From: Paragorgia papillata
Lineage: Eukaryota; Cnidaria; Anthozoa; Scleralcyonacea; Coralliidae
NCBI GenBank assembly: GCA_035771165.1
Contig: JAWNZC010000100.1
Coordinates: 3,902,501 to 3,966,500, forward strand
Direction: 5' to 3'
Length of the DNA stretch: 64,000 bases
In this document: positions 1 to 11,449 of the stretch, in pieces
How positions within the stretch are numbered: the stretch's first letter is position 1
Layout of the letters: every line of letters starts with the position of its first letter
Notes under the pieces: generated by a model
What the model was told of the DNA's origin: nothing
The model's input: only the letters and a program-made list of their open reading frames with translations
The model's database searches: none
Translations under genes and position numbers: made by a program

Positions 1-403
1 TTGGAGTTTTATTTCACAAAAGCATTAATTACTTGTCTGGCTTAATCAGTTAAAAAGTTCTTTGCCCATTGACAAAAATACAATTTTCCTTCCAGATTCC
101 CTGACAACTTGGTAAGTTTTCCCCGATGGGGCCTGGGGGGTGGGGGCTATGGTTCCCCAACAGGGGGTGTAGCACCCCTGCCTGCCTCTGGCACCACCCC
201 TGTGTTTTACAAAGCTTGTTGCCTACAACACAGCACAAAACTCGGCAAATCTTCAACGTTTTAAACAAATTTATAGTTATGAACATATATTTACACCCTA
301 CAATAGTTCTAGAACCTACTGGTTTATTTGACAGGATATGAACCGACCAAAACAAAGGAAACAGAATAGAAATCAAAAACAACAGTAGAAACCCAGGCAG
401 AAA

Positions 404-737
404 TGGGCTATTCCATTTAATACCCGTACCCCCCCCCCCCCCCTATCGAGGACACTGGAATTCTTCAGGGGTAAGGGCTATTTTGCCTTGGAATTATTCA
501 GGGGTAGGGACTGTTTGACTAGGAATTCTTCAGGGATCGAGTGAAAAAAATTGAATTTTTCAGGGGTAACAATCAATTTCTTCAGGGGTAATAGCTGTAA
601 GACAGGAATTCTTCAGGGGTAGCTGTTGTAAAAATCGAATTCCTCAGTGGGGCTGTTGTAAGATAGGAATTCTTCAGGGGTATAGATAAACCCTTGTCCT
701 CGATAGGGGGGGTACGGGAATTAAATGGAATAGCCCA
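404..737. mobile_element. short inverted-repeat element (MITE) with internal repeats
   Basis: Terminal inverted repeats of about 40 bp (405-453 and 696-736) begin GGGCTATTCC and are separated by roughly 240 bp. The flanks read AAT on both sides (402-404 and 737-739), which could be a 3-bp target duplication. The interior holds about eight copies of a TTCTTCAGGGGTA motif at irregular spacing near 40 bp. There is no coding capacity. The 3-bp duplication and GGG start would suit PIF/Harbinger, but AAT is not that family's usual target, so the superfamily is a guess. Confidence 0.7.
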
Positions 738-1023
738 ATGCTTTCTTCTTGGTGTTTTTACAAAGTGCCAGTGCCAGTGCCGATAAAACCGGGTTGTTTC
801 CGCGCCAAAAAGTTTGAAGACTCTTTAAAAACATTGTCTTCTGAGGACATGCTTAATCGAACGAATGAGACATCATCGCCAAAAGTTGTCAATTTCAACA
901 AACGAAAAAATCATTACAGAACACTTGGTAATTCAGAAAATACGAGATCGCGATAGAACAACAACACACACATGTCTGTGAGGCAAAATGATGAGCTGTC
1001 CTATGTTCACTAAGCTTACTCAC

Positions 1024-1265
1024 CTGAAAACGTCGGGGAGAACCTCCCTTCTGGAACGTATTTACTCGCATATTCTTCACTCCTTCAATAGCTCTATAGC
1101 AATTTTCTCGTCCATTTCTGCTCTGATTTCGCTGTCTTTGGCACGCAAAGTTCTTTATAGTCCCACAAATACATTGCCCTTTTCGAAATTCTCCTGCGCT
1201 ACAAAAAATGTGCTTAAAAGAATCCATTGTTCTCACAAGCAAAATGCTCGCTTCGCGGCGGCCAT
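1024..1265 (-). pseudogene. decayed first exon of an unrecognised gene
   Basis: Reading the minus strand from an ATG at 1265, the sequence starts MAAAKRAFC and ends at a textbook donor (TTTTCAG|GTGAGTAAG, exon end 1024). No single frame stays open with protein-like composition. Gene-like segments in different frames, such as AKDSEIRAEMDEKIAIELL and EEYASKYVPEGRFSPTF, follow each other and imply at least one frameshift and some stops. A different frame from 1299 is open throughout but looks like chance translation. The family is not recognised. The charged, helix-prone middle might be a short coiled coil. It could be the first exon of a dead host gene or of a transposon gene. No second exon was identified downstream. 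Confidence 0.35.
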
Positions 1266-1285
1266 TTCGCCTGCAAGTGAAGCCT

Positions 1286-1304
1286 ACCACATTTCCCATG
1301 ATGC
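1286..1304 (+). promoter_or_regulatory. possible STAF/ZNF143-like site
   Basis: ACCACATTTCCCATGATGC resembles the ACTACAATTCCCATGATGC-type promoter motif bound by ZNF143/STAF-like factors. It lies about 20 bp upstream of the ATG of the decayed exon at 1024-1265, where a proximal promoter element would be expected. Only the sequence match supports it. Confidence 0.3.
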
Positions 1305-1424
1305 TTTGCTATAATGGGAATTGCCTATTCTCGCATAAACTTTTAGAAATTTGTAGTAAGTCGTTAGTACGCCACAGTTTATACGGCTTATTAGTCGTAT
1401 TAAATTATTAACAAGCACAACTTA

Positions 1425-2080
1425 CCACACGTTTATCACGGTCGGTTGCCAGCTGTTGTGCCTTTTGTATTGACTTAGCAAAAATCGAAGGAATCGATCC
1501 CCGCGTAAAAAATCGCTTCAGTGGTTTTAGAGTTTTTCTTCTCCGTTTCATGATGTTCTTTTGGCTGGTTAAACAACGCAGTCAAGCTAGCATTGTGCGT
1601 AAAGCACGATGGTTCAATGTGTTGAGACACCGAGCTGACTTAGGCTTCGGCTCAAAATCTGGTCTGTGAATCGTCACAAATCGCGTCCATTGTTTTCAAT
1701 TGGCTTCATCTTTTGGAAATGTATGCATTGAAACACCATGTGTGTACGACGTGTTCGTGCAACTTACTTTATTCGGTCCACCGGCAACACAATACTGACC
1801 TCCGCGTTTTTCTTTTAATTGTCCCCCCATTTTGTTGCTTTGCATACTATGCGACTGAACTGAAGTGCAAAGGTATTTACTTCACAACCTGGATATGCAC
1901 ACACTTCCGGCCGAGCGAACTTTGTCGCGTTAAGTGAGCATTGTTTGACTTCGATTTTTGTTATATGAAAGGGTACGAAATTAGATTAAAACACCAGAAA
2001 CCTAACTTTTAATCCTTTCTTAGTGAAAATATCCAATAAAAATTTTCGTTTCATAGGCACTTTAATTTTTCAACTTTAGT
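1425..2080. other. non-coding stretch, nothing recognised
   Basis: Unique-looking AT-rich sequence with no supported reading frame, repeat or RNA gene. Short open frames here have no recognisable composition. Confidence 0.4.
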
Positions 2081-2216
2081 AATAACCGGTCTTCACCAGT
2101 TTGCAAAGATCGCTCAGTAACCAATCAGATTGCAGAAAAATCGCGTTAGGTGTTGCATTTACGTATTTTCAGCAATTGTTTCCTAAACTGAGCTAAGCAA
2201 TTTGCAATTGATTTAC

Positions 2217-4195
2217 CTGTTCCGCTGTTACATAGGACGCCGCGGCATCTAAGAAGTGCAAACAATCGTGTTTCGCCCATCCTCGATACCTGTAACTGGC
2301 CAAGTACTGCTCGCTTCCTGTACAACCAACGCAATTTAGCCGTATTTCTCCACTACAATCTGGAACTTCCCAACCTCGAAGAGCTACGGTGCCCGATTAG
2401 TGCAATACTAATTTTGTGGTTGATATTATGTATCATGCTTAGTTTTCTTTTTCTAGCGCTTGTTTTTTTTCTCGCGCTAATATTTTTTTCTCGCGCTTAG
2501 TTTTTTTTCTCGCCCTCATTTCCCCCCCCGACTTTTTCGACCGCTGAATATCATGTCGCACACTCAATATTTGTGCATGGGCAAAAACATGGCGAAACCG
2601 AAGCAATCTTAAACCACTCACCTATTAAAAAGGTAAATAAATCGTTTAAATAGTTTTCGTATGGAGCCATTGCTTGCTAGTTCATTCCTACAATTGGAGT
2701 GATTGGACTGAAAGTTGAGACATGGCGGTCTTCAATATTGGTTTTGTAATTATTTTCAATTTGTTCGTATTAAATCGGAGATACATTTAAATGTGACGCA
2801 GCGTTACCTCCCTAAATATCTACTCTACAACACGTTACTTTCATTGGGAATGAATAGACGAGTTCAAGGTTACAGACGCCATATTGAAAAGGGAGTCTGG
2901 GGCGAGCGCGGTCAAAGGGGGCAAACGCCTTATTTTCATATGTAAACTTCACGATTTTTGATTGGTGGGTGAATGGTTTACGCTTGTTTTGAACGATTTC
3001 GGGTCCGTATCGTTTGGTAATTTCTGTAATACTTCAAGGAAACGTAGGAAAAGCTTTGTATGTTATTTTGGAAGGCTTGGAGGATTCTAAAATAAATCGC
3101 GATGGTTTGTTGAGGAATTGTATGCGAGCGCTTCATTGATTTGGTCATGAAAATATTATTCTAGACTCTCTAATTTCAGTTCACGTCCTTAAAAGTGCAA
3201 TCTATCACTAACATTTAGAATACCTGCTCGTAAATTGGCTTGTTCATCGCTCCTCGCTCTGTATCAATAGGCGCGTGTACATACAATTCCTCAACAAACC
3301 ATCGCGATTTCTTTTAGAATCCTCCAAGCCTTCCAAAATAACATACAGAGCTTTTTCTATGTTTCCTTGAAGTATTACAAAAATTACAAAACGATACGGA
3401 CCCGAAATCGTTCAAAACAAGCGTAAACCATTCACCCACTGATCAAAAATCGTGACGTTTAAATATGAAAATATATGGCGTTTACCCCTTTTTTCGCCCC
3501 AGACCCTTTGCCCCCTTTTCAATATGGCGTCCGTAACCTTTAACTCATCTATTACAAAGAGATATTACTGCTGATCGGATAAATGCATGGTTATTACTTG
3601 AGTATACGTCAACGGTCAAAGAGAATTCTAATGTCTGGTGGTGTTGAGAGAAGAATAAATCGTAGCGATATCTTCAACATGTTTGTCGATGCTTGGAAAT
3701 GGAATTGCGTGGTAGTGGAAGTAGTATTGTGTATAGACAAATGACCCAAAGACTTTCACACGCCTAATCGCCTATGGCCGTTGTGTTGACAAAGATACTG
3801 TTAGAAACCTATCCAATCGTAGGAATGAGCCAGCAAGCAATTGCTCCATACGAAAACTATTCAAACGATTTAGTTACCTTTTTAATATAATCGCCCATGT
3901 TTACTTCTGTGGTGAGTGCTTTAAGATTGCTTCGGTTTTGCCATGTTTTTGCCCGTGCACGAAGATTGAGTCTGCGACATGATATTCAGCGGTCGAAAAA
4001 GTCGGGGGGAAACAAAGGGCGAGAAAAAAAACTAAGGGCGAGAAAAAACTAAGCGCGAGAAAAAGAAAACTAACCACGATATTGGTAATATCAAACACAA
4101 AATTAGTATGGCACTAATCGGGCTCCGTAAAGAGCTGCTCTAGGCTCTAGCTCCAGGGAAGAATTTAATAATCTTGCAAAATGCTACATTATTGA
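2217..4195 (-). pseudogene. SRCR-domain exon, disrupted by a foldback element
   Basis: Minus-strand sequence 2217-2377 matches the 3' half of the intact SRCR exon at 11450-11773. It shares the end of the domain (VLCNSGTG here, VLCNNGSG there), the same donor context (CAG|GTAAATCAATTGC) and about 100 bp of intron beyond it. Positions 4137-4195 match the next part of the exon upstream, including the AAGAGCTGCTCTAG stretch and the reverse of the TTGTTGACAA segment. The two pieces are separated by the element at 2386-4128. The upstream third of the exon is too diverged to align by eye, and the codons are decayed as well. This exon can no longer encode a domain. It shows that the exon series once extended at least one unit further 3'. 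Confidence 0.8.
2386..4128. mobile_element. 1.74 kb foldback element with 8-bp target duplication
   Basis: The ends are inverted repeats starting ACGGTGCCCGATTAGTGC (left) and ACGGAGCCCGATTAGTGC (right, reverse complement). Flanks are GAAGAGCT (2378-2385) and AAAGAGCT (4129-4136), a 7/8 match to an 8-bp target duplication. Deleting the element and one flank restores the sequence seen in the intact SRCR exon. Arms pair over about 2386-2700 with 3830-4128, and again over about 2865-3130 with 3285-3545, with unmatched DNA between. No transposase is visible. An 8-bp duplication is typical of hAT and P elements, but the termini are not canonical for either. Confidence 0.85.
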
Positions 4196-4199
4196 CAAC

Positions 4200-4545
4200 A
4201 ATTTAAACGAGCTTCAATGCGAGTTTAACTTGTTGGAAACATTTAAGTGACATGTAAGGCTATGAATACGTTAAACGTAGCTTACATCTGTAGAACCGAT
4301 TTAAGCTAATTTAACGAAGATTGAAAGTGTCTTAAAGCTCTTTTTCGTGCTATCGGTTTCATACATCATGCATGGACTAAACATCAAGGCCAGCGCAACT
4401 TAGTATACATGAATTAAAATTGAGATTTGTGTTACTTATTAATAATATATAATATATGTGTCTACTATCAAAACTAAATCACATGCTTCACCAATGTGAT
4501 GTGTTCAGCACTTTTCCGTTCCGCGTGTCAGGTTACAAAATCGCA
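4200..4545. other. non-coding stretch, nothing recognised
   Basis: AT-rich DNA between the broken SRCR exon and a minisatellite. No open frame or repeat is supported. Confidence 0.4.
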
Positions 4546-4548
4546 TGT

Positions 4549-4620
4549 GATCACATGTGGTTCACATCTGATCACATGTGGTTTACATCTGATCCCATGT
4601 GGTTCACATGTGATCACATG
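4549..4620. repeat. 21-bp minisatellite, about 3.4 copies
   Basis: The unit is GATCACATGTGGTTCACATC plus T. Because 21 is a multiple of three it reads as DHMWFTS in one frame. Each unit carries the palindromic core CACATGTG, an E-box-like word. Confidence 0.85.
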
Positions 4621-4769
4621 AAATTTTGGAACATGACACGTTGAATTTTTATAAAGGAGGATTCATGGATAGGATTGCATTGATCATGCACTGCTGTAAC
4701 AAAGGTCATGTGTGAGTGAAAATAATTCTCGGTTACATAATTAAAAAAAATGAAAAAATTGTTAGACGC

Positions 4770-5800
4770 ATACATTGCCTGCTTATATAGAGATAAGTTA
4801 CTCTGTCAGTCAAGTTACTCGGTCAGTCAAGTTACTTGGCACATGCAGCACATGATGTGTTACCAGATTATTACATATACTGTTTTTCATACCATAGTGC
4901 CAATATGGGACAAATGAGCGTCTTCCCCTGCTGAAAGCTAAGAACTTACTTGCCTTCATTTGATTATGGGTTAGCTGTGTCTTTACTCGTGCAAAGACTC
5001 GATTTGTTGAAAAGTGTGTTTGTACGAACGGATATTTGTACAGATTTCTGTTCGTATATTACGCAAACCTTCGCAAATGATTCCTAGCCTGCGTACAGGC
5101 GCTCATATTAAGCTCCGCTGCTCAAAGCAGCGTAGCATTTCAGAAACATTCAAACAGGAAGATTGTACAAACTACAAAAGTAAACAATCTGAATTTAATA
5201 GCAGTTCAAACCTTGCCACCACCTGCAGGGGATTTTCAGTGAGAAAAGATTTTCTTGTGAAGGTAAAAGACAACTACGCTTAATATTACGATTGTGTGTT
5301 GCTGACTTTGAAAAACTTTTATATGACAAACTTACCGTTGTTATCATGTCGAAGAAAATCCTCGACCTCTAACTAATTTAGTTTACGGCTAATATGTATA
5401 AAAGAAATAAAGATTTCTCACAAAGTTCTGATCAATCACAATCAAGAGTTAAAAAATAATATAATTATAGCAATACTATTGGGGAGTAAAGGCTCAGTTT
5501 AGACGTCGCCCTTGTGTCGAGTAAAATCTAATTATTTAGCTTAAATCCAATCACAAATTCATCACAAGTCCAGCGTATGAAGACAATCTCAAATATATAA
5601 AGGTCAAACTCGGTTCAAATCTATGAGAACATCATGGATTTCAAGAACGGCGTTGATTCATACTATGGTTTTTAGTCATAAAACGTGGCCAGTTCTATTG
5701 ACTGGCACCATTTTGATTTAACTGACTTTATGTACGACATATAAGGTAATTAATCACATAAAGATGTGACGAATAATACCCTGGATACCAGAGGTTCATT
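4770..5800. other. AT-rich non-coding stretch
   Basis: Holds a short direct repeat (GTTACTCGGTCAGTCAA, two to three copies, 4797-4838). A frame at 5014-5283 of 89 codons has no recognisable motif, no splice context and no homologue I know, so I do not call it a gene. Confidence 0.4.
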
Positions 5801-5843
5801 TGTATTCTATTCATGCATGGGTTAAATATTAATATATATCAGA

Positions 5844-6053
5844 CTGGGCAAACTTGGGTGGAGTGGGCAAACTTGGGTGGAGTGGGCAAACTCGGGTGGA
5901 GTGGGCAAACTTGGGTGGAGTGGGCAAATTCAGGTGGAGTGGGCAAATTCAGGTGGAGTGGGCAAATTCAGGTGGAGAGAGCAAACTCGGGTGGAGTGGA
6001 TAAATGTTGGTGGAGTGGGCAAACTCGGGTGGAGTGGACTAACTCGGGTGGTG
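5844..6053. repeat. 19-bp minisatellite, about 11 copies
   Basis: The unit is TGGGCAAACTTGGGTGGAG with point variants. Nineteen is not a multiple of three, so two forward frames stay open through the array and translate to a 19-residue repeat (WVEWANLGGVGKLGWSGQT). That is a by-product of the repeat, not a protein. Confidence 0.92.
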
Positions 6054-6177
6054 TTACTGGAGTGGTCAAGAGAGTGTTACTTGGGCCACAGACTACACAA
6101 GGTTGCCTGTGGAGTACGCTAAAGGTTTTCAGCTCAATAACGAGGCAGCACTTCACTTGCGATAGCAACTTCTAGTT

Positions 6178-6182
6178 TTATA

Positions 6183-6228
<46 letters not shown>

Positions 6229-6475
6229 TATATATATTAACACTGCACCCAGAAAAACCTGTGGTTATGTTATTACCCATCGATAAAAATGGGACTTGTT
6301 GTTTTTTTCCGGGTTTTTTTTGGTCTGGGGGGGGGGGGGGGGGGGGGGCGGGGGGATTAGGTTATAGTAATTTGTTTTAAATTATTTAATATCTGAAAAT
6401 ATGATGATGATTCTAGATTTAGAAAAGAATGGGAGGTGGTGTGTGTGTGTGTGTGTGGGGGGGGGGGGGGCGGGG
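6178..6475. repeat. simple repeats: (AT)n, poly-G, (GT)n-poly-G
   Basis: An AT dinucleotide run (6178-6238) is followed by a G homopolymer (about 6328-6356) and a GT run passing into poly-G (about 6440-6472). Poly-G runs of this length are error-prone in assemblies. Confidence 0.9.
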
Positions 6476-6689
6476 TTACGTTATAGGAATTTTTTAAAAT
6501 TAATTTAATAGCTGAAATGTAGGTTTTGAATAGGTTATAAGATTAAAAAAATAGGAGGTGAAGGAAGGAGTTAAGTTATAGTAGGTTTTTTTAATTTAAG
6601 CTTTTCTGGGATTGAAGGCAAGGTGCAATAATAATAAACAAAGGACACGCGGTGTTTGCATTAATGTATTTCTAGTATAAGCTTTCAAT

Positions 6690-6765
6690 ATAATCGTTCT
6701 ATTATAACATTTAGAATAGTCGCATAAAATAATATATTATATATACGTTGTATGTTATCCATAAT
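6690..6765. repeat. intronic repeat, copy 1 of 3
   Basis: Begins TCTATTATAACATTT and runs through GCATAAAATAATATAT. Diverged copies lie at 10848-10990 and 12072-12210. The LINE sits between copies 1 and 2. At 60 bp or more with many differences this is not a target-site duplication. It looks like old duplicated intron DNA around the SRCR exon. Confidence 0.6.
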
Positions 6766-6868
6766 TTATGATATCACTGTCACATTACACTTTGAGGCCT
6801 GAACTTTGATGCTGAACAAAATCGTCTGGCGTTAGCCAGGATAAACCTTAGAGACTCGTTGTCCGGCT

Positions 6869-7786
6869 TCAAATGGTTAATGAGATAGGTTTTAACAATT
6901 TAGCCTGTACCTCTCTCTGTGCTGAATAAAATCGTCTGGCGTTAAGGAGATTTCGCCTAATGCTGATTTGTAGCTGAGTAAGTCGTTGTACGTCGGCATT
7001 ACTTAGTACAGGCCCTTCCATGAGACACCAAGCCAGCCCTGCTGCCTCACGGGCGTCCACATATGTCACAGGCGATTCCGGTGGCGTCTGCTTTCCCAGG
7101 GTCCTTGCGGCGGAGTCTTGTCTGTCGTCTTATCTCCACACGCTTTTTTCGCCACCGCTCCGTCCCACTCCAGACCATCTTTCTCCATGCTACTCGATTC
7201 CGAGCAACATCTTCCCATCCGTCACGGATCTCACACTGTCCTAAGACTTCCTTCAGCGTGTCTTTGTACCTCAGTCTTGGTATTCCTTGCTTTCTCGTTC
7301 CAGTAACGAACTCGCCGTACAATACCGCTTTCGGGAGCCTCTCGTTTCCCATTCGTAAAACGTGGCCTGCCCACAGAAGCTGTCTTCTCTTAAGGATTAC
7401 CGCCATCTCTGGTAAACCGACTTTCATGCAGACCTCATCATTTGTGATTAGTTCTTGCCATTTTATACCAAGGATGGAGCGCAGGCATCTCTGATGGAAC
7501 TGGTTCAGCTTCCGGATTTGTCGGGCGTACAGACACAAGATTTCACAACCATAGAGAAGTGTGCCTTAAGAACGACCGCCTTGTACAACGCAATCTTAAC
7601 AGTAACGCGGATGTTGTGGCTCGACCACACTCTGTCTCTCAGTCTACCGAACGACTGTCTCGCTTTCGAAATACGGTGTTCAATGTCCTTGTCAATTTGG
7701 CCATCTGAGGTGACAATACCGCCGAAGTACGTAAATGCTTGTGTCGTTTTGAGAGGCTGGCCCTCTAGCATGATAGTTGGTTCCAC
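6869..7786 (-). pseudogene. LINE C-terminal domain
   Basis: Region after the polymerase core. YFGGIVTSDGQIDKDIEHRI and the stretch around RVWSSHNI (7505-7786) are followed, one frameshift later, by HQRCLRSILGIKW, the WAGHVLRM box and a terminal CDICGRP (7047-7538). This is the layout of the C-terminal zinc-finger-like end of these LINE proteins. A further frameshift moves into a tail that ends NARRFYSAQREVQ (6869-7069). The homologous region of a different LINE lies at 42960-43820 and 50612-51480. Confidence 0.85.
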
Positions 7787-7789
7787 ATA

Positions 7790-8814
7790 CTATGCTGATG
7801 GTGCAGGCTGATGCAGGATCTCTGTTTTCCTGACACTTATCTGAAGCCCGAAGTTATTCGCTGCAGAGGCAAACGTATCCATCGGGCGTTGTAGGGCATG
7901 TGTTGAATGAGCGAATAGCCCGCAGTCGTCGGCAAACAATACATCGCGAATAAGAACTTGGTGAGTTTTCGTCTTTGTTCTCAGCCGTGACAGGTTGAAA
8001 AGACCACCATCCGTCCGAACGTTCAGGTATATACCATCAGTGTTAGTTCTCAGCGCCTCGTTGAACATAGCTGAAAAAATTAGAACAAACAGGATGCGGG
8101 CGATGACGCAACCTTGCTTGACACCTGTTGTTATCTCGAACTTCTCAGAAGTTTCCCGCTAGCGCAGACTTTTCCCATCATTCCGTTGTGGAGCTGACGT
8201 GTGATGGCGATCAACTTGCGTGGAGGTCCGAGCTTCTCCATGACCTGCCATAATGCCTCGCGATTGACCATATCAAAGGCCTTGGTTAGGTCTATGAAGA
8301 CAGCGTAGAGTGCAAGATTTTGCTCAATGCACTTTTCCTGCAGTTGGCGAGCCGTAAAGAGTATATCGATGGTGCTGCATGCAGCTCTGAATACGCATTG
8401 AGACTCAGATACAGTGTCCAGGAAGTTTGTTACAATCCTTGCTTGGATAATCTTCGCGAGGACTTTTCCGGCTACTGCTAAGAGCGATATGCCCCGATGG
8501 TTACCACACTCCGATCTACAGCCCATGCTCTTATAGATGGTTACGATGGTAGCATCCTTGAGCTGCTGAGGAACGATCTCTTCGTCCCATTTTCTGGTGA
8601 ATAGGTCGAGCAGCTTGATAGCAAGCTCACTTCCACCATAATTGAACACCTCAGCTTGCATGCCGTCTTCTCCAGCTGCTTTACCGTTAGCCAGGATATT
8701 GATGGCTTTCATAAACTCGTCCAGAGCGGGAGGATCGCCACCGGATTCGACTATTGTCCGACTTGTCATGGATGACACCGAGTGATCGTTTACCGTGGAA
8801 GGGCGGTTTTGCAA
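7790..8814 (-). pseudogene. LINE reverse transcriptase domain
   Basis: Copies LINE RNA into DNA at the nicked target. Ordered motifs are visible on the minus strand: GKAAGEDGMQAEVF, NHRGISLLAVAGKVLAKI, motif A as FIDLTKAFD, then after a frameshift near 8150 motif B as GVKQGCVIARILF, and the catalytic motif C as FADD (7790-8068). The separation into frames at about 8131 and 8070 means no full polymerase can be made. The order and spacing match a non-LTR polymerase of about 1,000 residues in total. Confidence 0.9.
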
Positions 8815-8989
8815 TTCGCAGAAGTGCTCCTGCCATCTCTCCAGGACATCCTGCTGGTCTGTGAGAAGTTTATTACCATCAGCTGTTTTGAGCGACGCGA
8901 ATCCAGTTCGTCTAGTGTCGGCACATTTCTGGATTTCATACGCTTTCCTTTCTATCCATTCACTTTGATATTTACGTGTAACGCGTAGA

Positions 8990-10110
8990 CGACTTTAGGT
9001 TTGCGGCAGCCTCCTTTAGGCGATTTGTTGCCGTCCTTGTTTGGCGGTTGAGCGAGGCCTTCTTTGCACGGTTCTTTTCCTCAATCAGCGGAATAATATC
9101 CCTCTGATTTTCAACAAACCAGTCGGTGTCCTTCCTTCTGGTGGTGCCAAAAACTTCCAAGGCAGTCCTCGTCATTATGTCCCTTAGAGCGATGCATTCC
9201 TCGTTTACGATTGGGTTTACATTTCCACCAAGTCTATTACTTTCCAACCTGACGTTCAATTCCGCTTCTAATTCAGCCCTCTTATCGGTCGACCTTAGCC
9301 GTCCAACGTTCAGATTTGGAATCCGTTTGCACGTCCGTCTTGCTTTCAGCTTTAAGCTGTATCTCAGACGACTTAACAGGAGCCTGTGATCAGTCTGGCA
9401 TTCCGCACCTCTCATCACGCGTGTCTGCATCACGTCTTTCAGATCCCGTCTTCTAGTGATCATATAGTCAATTAGATGCCAGTGTTTGCTTCGGGGGTGC
9501 ATCCACCTCCATTTGTGGGCGTCTTGAAAGAAAGTGTTTGTAATGGCCAGATCGTATTCTGCGCACTTTGACAATAGGAGTAAGCCATTGTTATTGACCT
9601 TGTCTACACCATGTTTACCAATTTGCTCGGGCCATATGTTATTGTCCTGGCCCACACGGGCATTGAATTCGCCGGCGATGACAACTTATATCCCTTTGGC
9701 GTGTCCTTGATCACATAACTTAGAGCCTCGTAGATGGCTTCCTTCGCCTCGTCTGTGTAGGTCATTGTTGGCGTATAAACGCTGATGAATGTAAGGTACT
9801 TGCTGTCCGTGAGCGGTATACGAGCAACCATGATGCGCTCGTTTATGGCGCGCGGGGAGCTTTCGAGCCTCACCGCAATGTCAAATTTCATTACAATAGC
9901 TACTCCGTGGAGTCGTTTAATTTCTTCTTTAAGGCCGCTCCAGAAATACGTGTAACCCGAACTCCTTTCCGTAAGTTGACCGCTGTCCGCGAAGCGTGTT
10001 TCACTCAGGGCCGCGATGTCGATCTGGTATCTTTGCAGTTCCAGTGCCACCAGAGTTGTCCATCGTACAGCTGTAGTTTTATCTTGCAACGTTCGCACAT
10101 TCCATTGTCA
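8990..10110 (-). pseudogene. LINE endonuclease domain (EEP fold)
   Basis: Endonuclease that would nick target DNA to start target-primed reverse transcription. The N-terminal half (10110 to about 9680) shows WNVRTLQD, then IDIAALSETR, the metal-binding Glu motif of the family, and a conserved FWSGLKEE stretch. The C-terminal half (9655-8990) shows IDYMITRRRDLKDV and the catalytic-type TDHRLLL. The two halves are in different frames, broken near 9650-9690 where the conserved N-A-R motif should be. Downstream comes a basic linker (RKDTDWFVENQRD) leading to the reverse transcriptase. The protein is not functional as it stands. Confidence 0.88.
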
Positions 10111-10847
10111 GATCCGTAGGTCAATCCGTTTTGTTTTTGCTGTTTTCATACCGCTATAATGGTTTCCAAGTGACCGCGGTCTGCCACCCGGATTCAATGT
10201 GTGCTCGTCATGTTTGGCCCACCTTTCCTAGGGTCGTCCCCAAGTGGGGAGAGCAGGACCGTCCCTAAATAAGGCTGCACAAATAATTTAGAGCACGTGT
10301 AGATACAACGACCAGTGCTTCAGGCCGCCAACGTGCAGTTTTGAGACTAGCATCCTCCAGTGAACCATCACTTGACACCGTTGCCTCTCCACCATCGCCG
10401 TTGGACTTGGACCAAGGTCAGGTCAGGTCAATAAACGACCTGCCACTGGTACCATGTAAACCAGTGCAACCTGCCGCATGGTCGAGTCGCCGGCGACTAA
10501 ACCGACAACCCCATCAGTCTCTGAACTGATGTGGTGGGTATGTGGGCACCTGTCAGGAATAAAAACAAAACCCGCTAAAGCGCGGAGGAGCTCACTCGAG
10601 CCAACTGCCACCCACCCCAACTATGGGTTAAATAGTAGATTCACGGTGGGTGTTCCAGGCGATTTGGTTGTTACCCATCTAACGGCTGTTGGCGCACCGC
10701 GCAAGGTGCTGGCGGAGTACCCGTGGGCGACCTCCTGTTACTGGAGCTTCCGGCCAATTCGCTACATCGACAATGACTGTCAGTCGTCTGACTAGGCCTG
10801 CCACTGCCGGCTGCTAGTGTCGACGAGAGTCAGTTTTCAGCGAAGTT

Positions 10848-10990
10848 GTTTTATTATAACATTTAAAAAAGCTGCCTAAAATTCGTTATATAAGATACGT
10901 TGCTCATAATGAGTGTATATTAGGGTCGTTTTGGTAATCTTGATTTAATATAGCCAGTTATCTCAAAAACTGAAGGGAAATATCAGATAA
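10848..10990. repeat. intronic repeat, copy 2 of 3
   Basis: Diverged copy of the repeat at 6690-6765. It shares TATTATAACATTT and a downstream TAGTTATCTCAAAA-type segment with the copy at 12072-12210. Confidence 0.6.
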
Positions 10991-11449
10991 AAATGACTTT
11001 TTTAAATTAGGATGGATAAAAAAATTAGAGAAATTAATTACAAACTAAAAATCTCAGCATATAAATGTGACAAATTATGCTGCAAAGGGCTGAACAGTAT
11101 AGAATCCAGCGAAGTGGAATTCAGTGTAGTGCATTAAAGTGCATTTAATTGCAGGGTTAGTGGATACCAAACAAAACATTTTCAGTCACGGTAAACATTG
11201 CCATATTTGAATTTCTTTGTTTCTGTAAATGCAATTTTATATGATATACAGTAAATATGGAGTACAATATGACCCTATTAATTTTTTGATTTTAGTTTTT
11301 CAATGTAAGTAATGAGCGGTCTTCACCGGTTTGCAAAGATCTCTCAGGAACCAATTAGGTCGCACAAAAATCGCGGTAGGTGTTGCATGCATTTACGTTT
11401 GCATCAATTTCTTTCCGGAATTGAGCTAAACAATTTGCAATTGATTTAC

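Larger units (their letters stand above)
6790..10845 (-). mobile_element. near full-length non-LTR retrotransposon (LINE), inactive
   Basis: About 4 kb on the minus strand with an apurinic-type endonuclease, then a reverse transcriptase and a C-terminal cysteine motif, broken by several frameshifts. The 5' leader (about 10110-10845) is GC-richer than its surroundings and contains directly repeated GGTCA words. The predicted protein resembles the LINE proteins often annotated in animals as craniofacial-development-protein-2-like or jockey-type polymerase. I cannot fix the clade (CR1, L2 or RTE-like) by eye. The exact ends are uncertain because no clear target duplication or poly-A was found. 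Confidence 0.88.

Noticed and set aside
50..382. 110-codon minus-strand frame and 71-codon plus-strand frame
   Set aside because: No motif, no splice signal, and they overlap on both strands. Looks like chance.
4549..4620. CRISPR-like array
   Set aside because: Units are contiguous, with no spacers, and the genome is eukaryotic.
5813..6175. 120-codon Gly/Trp-rich frame
   Set aside because: Translation of the 19-bp minisatellite. A second frame is open equally well.
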